From: Clostridia bacterium
GTDB lineage: Bacteria > Bacillota > Clostridia > Oscillospirales > Acutalibacteraceae
DNA: 64,000 bases
Direction of reading: 5' to 3'
NCBI GenBank assembly: GCA_017516445.1
Contig: JAFXCZ010000013.1
Location: 62,001-126,000 of the forward strand
Made by a program: the position numbers and the translations under genes. Below, in pieces: positions 61,448 through 64,000 of this stretch (position 1 is the first letter of the stretch; the number at the start of each line of letters is the position of its first letter). Under the pieces are notes generated by a model, which saw only the letters and a list, made by a program, of their open reading frames with translations, ran no database searches and was not told where the DNA came from.

Positions 61448-61543
61448 ACGGCGGTGTAAAACAATAGGATATTTTGTGGTATAAGGAAAGTTTGTAATAA
61501 AAAATATTAAAAAGGCAAAAATACAACCGAAGGTGGTATTTTT

Positions 61544-62194
61544 ATGAAAAAAATTATAAAATTTTCCCTGTGCCTTGGTTTAGCTTTTTCTATTTTTATA
61601 ACAGGTGCCTTGGCACTTTCAAAAATGGGCTCACGCTCGCAGGAGGTAAGGCAAATTCAAACCGCACTTAAAGAACGCGGATACTTTAACAGTAATATTG
61701 ACGGAATATTCGGCACTATTACAAAAAAGGCTGTAGAGCGTTTTCAAAAGGATAACGGACTTACGGTTGACGGTATTGCGGGTAAAAACACACTTAAAGC
61801 GCTTGGTATAACAAACGGCGACGATTATTACTCAGGCTATTCTTCAAGCGACTATGAGCTTTTAGCACGAATAATTTCCGCAGAATCCCGCGGCGAGCCA
61901 TATTTAGGTCAGGTAGCGGTGGGCGCTGTGGTTCTTAACCGAATTGAGCACCCCTCTTTCCCCGATACTTTATCGGGCGTAGTTTACCAAAAGGGCGCAT
62001 TTTCCTGTCTTGATGACGGTCAGTTCTATGAGCCTATTGCCAACAGCTGTTACTCTGCCGCACGCGACGCCATAAACGGCTTGGACCCCTCAGGCGGTGC
62101 TATCTACTACTACAATCCCATAACCGCAACAAACAAATGGATTTTAAGCCGAAAGCTTATAACAACAATTGGCAAACACAGATTTTGCGAATAA
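61544..62194 (+). CDS. sleB: Spore cortex-lytic enzyme SleB-like
   Basis: The 216 residues have a signal peptide (1-25, KIIKFSLCLGLAFSIFITGALA), a PG_binding_1 peptidoglycan-binding domain (SQEVRQIQTALKERGYFNSNIDGIFGTITKKAVERFQKDNGL), and a C-terminal Hydrolase_2/SleB domain (LLARIISAESRGEPYLGQVAVGAVVLNRI) with the catalytic Glu in the AESRGE motif. It cuts muramic-delta-lactam cortex during germination. No ypeB follows; greA does. It is divergent from spoIIE. Confidence 0.92.
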   Translation: MKKIIKFSLCLGLAFSIFITGALALSKMGSRSQEVRQIQTALKERGYFNSNIDGIFGTITKKAVERFQKDNGLTVDGIAGKNTLKALGITNGDDYYSGYSSSDYELLARIISAESRGEPYLGQVAVGAVVLNRIEHPSFPDTLSGVVYQKGAFSCLDDGQFYEPIANSCYSAARDAINGLDPSGGAIYYYNPITATNKWILSRKLITTIGKHRFCE

Positions 62195-62250
62195 ATTCTG
62201 CCTTTTCGTTTATTTTATTTGAGTGGTAAAAATTTTAAAAATAGTTATCC

Positions 62251-62279
62251 TTGACTTTAACGCCAAATAATTATATAAT
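62251..62279 (+). promoter_or_regulatory. Sigma-A promoter of greA-lysS
   Basis: TTGACT (62251-62256), 17 bp, TATAAT (62274-62279). Confidence 0.85.
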
Positions 62280-62343
62280 AGTGTTTATTGTAATGTTTAT
62301 TTTGGCAAGTCACAGGTAAAATAATGAAAAGGTGGTTTTTATT

Positions 62344-62820
62344 ATGGCAAAAACTATTAAAGTTACCGAAGACGGATTAGCAAAATTAAAGGAAGAGTTG
62401 GAAACTCTTAAAACTAAAGGAAGAGCCGATATTGCGGAAAAAATCAAGGTTGCACGCGGCTACGGTGACCTTTCTGAAAACAGCGAATATGACGAAGCAA
62501 AGAACGAGCAGGCAAAAATTGAAGCAAGAATTGCAGAGATTGAGGTTATGCTCAAAAACGTTGAAATTATAGAGGACGTAAAGGGCAAAGCAAAGACCGT
62601 AGTTATCGGTGTTAAAGTTAAGGCACTTGATATGGAATTTGACGAAGAATGTGAATACCGCGTTGTAGGCTCTACCGAAGCCAACCCCTTAGAGGGTAAG
62701 ATTTCGGATGAATCACCGCTCGGCAAAGCATTGCTCGGCAAAAAAATCGGTGACGAGGTTATTGTTGACGCACCTGCAGGTGAATTGAAATTCAAGATTT
62801 TGGAAATTACTAAAAATTAG
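62344..62820 (+). CDS. greA: Transcription elongation factor GreA
   Basis: The 158 residues form an N-terminal coiled coil ([30 protein letters not shown], then [30 protein letters not shown], the tip carrying the acidic [12 protein letters not shown] motif) and a C-terminal FKBP-like domain ending [28 protein letters not shown]. It rescues backtracked RNA polymerase. ATG 62344 follows AGGTGG. It precedes lysS, a common clostridial pair. Confidence 0.97.
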   Translation: MAKTIKVTEDGLAKLKEELETLKTKGRADIAEKIKVARGYGDLSENSEYDEAKNEQAKIEARIAEIEVMLKNVEIIEDVKGKAKTVVIGVKVKALDMEFDEECEYRVVGSTEANPLEGKISDESPLGKALLGKKIGDEVIVDAPAGELKFKILEITKN

Positions 62821-62845
62821 TAAGCTTACTTTAGGAAGTGACATA

Positions 62846-64000
62846 ATGGAACAAAATAACCAAAAGAATAAAAATAAGGCTCCTGAACAGGATCTTAACG
62901 AAATCGTAAAAATCCGCCGCGAAAAGCTTGCCGCTTTAAAGGAAGCCGGTAATGACCCGTTTGTTATCACAAAGTTTGATTTTGATAACGATTCGGCTAA
63001 TATTAAGGCTAACTTCACTGAATTTGAAAATAAAACCGTAAAAATCGCTGGCAGAATTGTTGCCCGTCGTATTATGGGTAAAGCAAGCTTTGTAGGTCTT
63101 TCGGACTCTACAGGTAAAATACAGCTTTATGTTCGACGTGACGATGTCGGTGAAGATGTTTATGCTTCTTTCAAGAAGTGGGATATCGGTGATATTGTAG
63201 GTGTTGAGGGCTTTGTTTTCAAAACCCAGACAGGCGAAATTTCAGTACACGCACAGTCTATAACACTTCTTTCAAAATCACTTTTGCCGCTACCCGAAAA
63301 ATTCCACGGTCTTACCAATAACGACCTTCGATTCCGTCAGAGATACGTTGACCTTATTATGAACGAGAATGTTAAGCGCAACTTTGTTATCCGCTCACAG
63401 TTCATAAAATTCATGCGTAAATACCTTGACGATATGAAATATATCGAGGTTGAAACTCCTGTACTTAACACTATCGTAGGCGGTGCGGCTGCACGTCCGT
63501 TCATAACACACCATAATACATTGGGCATTCCTATGTATATGAGAATAGCTACAGAGCTTCCCTTAAAGCGCCTTATCGTAGGCGGTATGGACCGTGTTTA
63601 TGAGATTGGACGCATTTTCCGTAACGAAGGTATGGATCCCAAGCACAACCCCGAATTTACAACGGTTGAATTATATCAGGCTTATGCCGATTTCCACGAT
63701 ATGATGGATATTGCCGAGGGCATTATCTCGGGCGCCGCAAAAGAAATTTTAGGCACCTATGAGGTTGAATGGATGGGCGAGAAAATCGACCTTACACCAG
63801 GCTGGCGCAGACTTACTATGGTTGATGCCGTTAAGGAATATGCCGGTATTGACTTTGGCGCTATTACCGACGATGCCGAGGCTGTTGCCGCAGCAGAAGC
63901 TATCGGTGTAGAATTAGCAGATACTGCTGACAAGACTTGGGGTAACGCTTTATACGCTTGCTTCGACCAAAGAGTAGAAGAAAAGCTTATACAGCCTACA
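62846..64000 (+). CDS. lysS: Lysyl-tRNA synthetase, class II (3' end cut by right edge)
   Basis: Starting at ATG 62846 (AGGAAGTGA upstream), 385 codons run open to the window end. Visible parts are the OB-fold anticodon domain (about 55-150, VKIAGRIVARRIMGKASFVGLSD), the linker KSLLPLPEKFHGLTNNDLRFRQRYVDL, motif 1 (FMRKYLDDMKYIEVETPVL), and motif 2 (VYEIGRIFRNEGMDPKHNPEFTTVELYQAY). Motif 3 lies beyond the edge. Full-length LysS is about 495-510 residues, so roughly a quarter is missing. Confidence 0.97.
   Translation, partial: MEQNNQKNKNKAPEQDLNEIVKIRREKLAALKEAGNDPFVITKFDFDNDSANIKANFTEFENKTVKIAGRIVARRIMGKASFVGLSDSTGKIQLYVRRDDVGEDVYASFKKWDIGDIVGVEGFVFKTQTGEISVHAQSITLLSKSLLPLPEKFHGLTNNDLRFRQRYVDLIMNENVKRNFVIRSQFIKFMRKYLDDMKYIEVETPVLNTIVGGAAARPFITHHNTLGIPMYMRIATELPLKRLIVGGMDRVYEIGRIFRNEGMDPKHNPEFTTVELYQAYADFHDMMDIAEGIISGAAKEILGTYEVEWMGEKIDLTPGWRRLTMVDAVKEYAGIDFGAITDDAEAVAAAEAIGVELADTADKTWGNALYACFDQRVEEKLIQPT

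Noticed and set aside
61481..61518. Sigma-G promoter for sleB (GTATA and AATATTA)
   Set aside because: The spacer is about 19 bp and the -10 lacks the initial C; too weak to call.

Overview
The window looks like chromosome of a low-GC, endospore-forming Firmicute of class Clostridia, most likely a gut Ruminococcaceae/Oscillospiraceae-type anaerobe. Support: PolC, a T-box ahead of pheST, a RuvX/IreB/YbeY/PhoH/Era/RecO housekeeping set, sporulation genes (spoIVB, spoIVA, spoIIE, yqfC, yqfD, ylbJ, sleB), FeoAB iron uptake, an ECF transporter core, and BspA-like leucine-rich surface proteins. No phage, IS transposase, CRISPR array or rRNA was seen. Most of the window is ordinary core genome with a few accessory insertions.

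Layout. 1-2.7 kb: 5' part of spoIVB (-), a histidine phosphatase plus ruvX (+), two tRNAs (Gln, His; -). 2.7-5 kb: Lrp regulator plus aminotransferase and a UPF0340 gene (-). 5-9.1 kb: T-box(Phe)-pheS-pheT, then ireB (+). 9.1-11.3 kb: a structured leader and the first leucine-rich surface protein. 11.4-21.4 kb (-): pyrH-frr-uppS-cdsA-dxr-rseP-ispG-polC. 21.5-23.8 kb (+): pduL-like, hemW, phosphatase. 23.8-34.4 kb (-): ruvC-ruvA-ruvB-methyltransferase-ecfA1-ecfA2-ecfT-truA-DUF5711-cvpA-clpE-like. 34.5-36.1 kb: guaB (+). 36.1-39.8 kb: the second leucine-rich protein with its own promoter and leader, bounded by inverted terminator repeats. 39.8-41.3 kb: spoIVA (-). 41.3-43.7 kb: feoAB (+). 43.7-47.3 kb: a three-gene phosphonate operon (-). 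47.4-54.7 kb (-): yqfC-yqfD-phoH-ybeY-era-yqzL-like-recO-mutS2. 54.8-58.9 kb: ylbJ, a Cys-rich small protein, an unrecognised membrane protein (-), a flavin-reductase-like protein and a phosphodiesterase. 58.9-62.2 kb: a MITE-like repeat, spoIIE (-) and divergent sleB (+). 62.2-64 kb: greA-lysS, truncated by the right edge.

Main points of interest. (1) The two leucine-rich protein genes share a 5' architecture: the same extended -10 promoter, a long RNA hairpin starting at the predicted +1, a short conserved linker, a Rho-independent terminator and then the RBS. The hairpin arms differ in sequence between the two copies but stay complementary, which suggests a conserved attenuator or riboswitch-like RNA. 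(2) PolC lacks the 3'-5' exonuclease domain normally inserted in its PHP domain. (3) spoIIE has a consensus -35/-10 pair separated by 21 bp with a 0A-box-like sequence on the -35, the arrangement known for Spo0A-activated promoters. (4) A compact pepM/alcohol dehydrogenase/ppd operon points to a hydroxyethylphosphonate-type product. (5) The second leucine-rich gene sits between 54-55 bp inverted repeats that carry the terminators of both neighbours.

Several starts are placed downstream of the longest open frame because of ribosome binding sites; TTG after GGTGA recurs. Product names come from motifs and general family knowledge; no database search was run.
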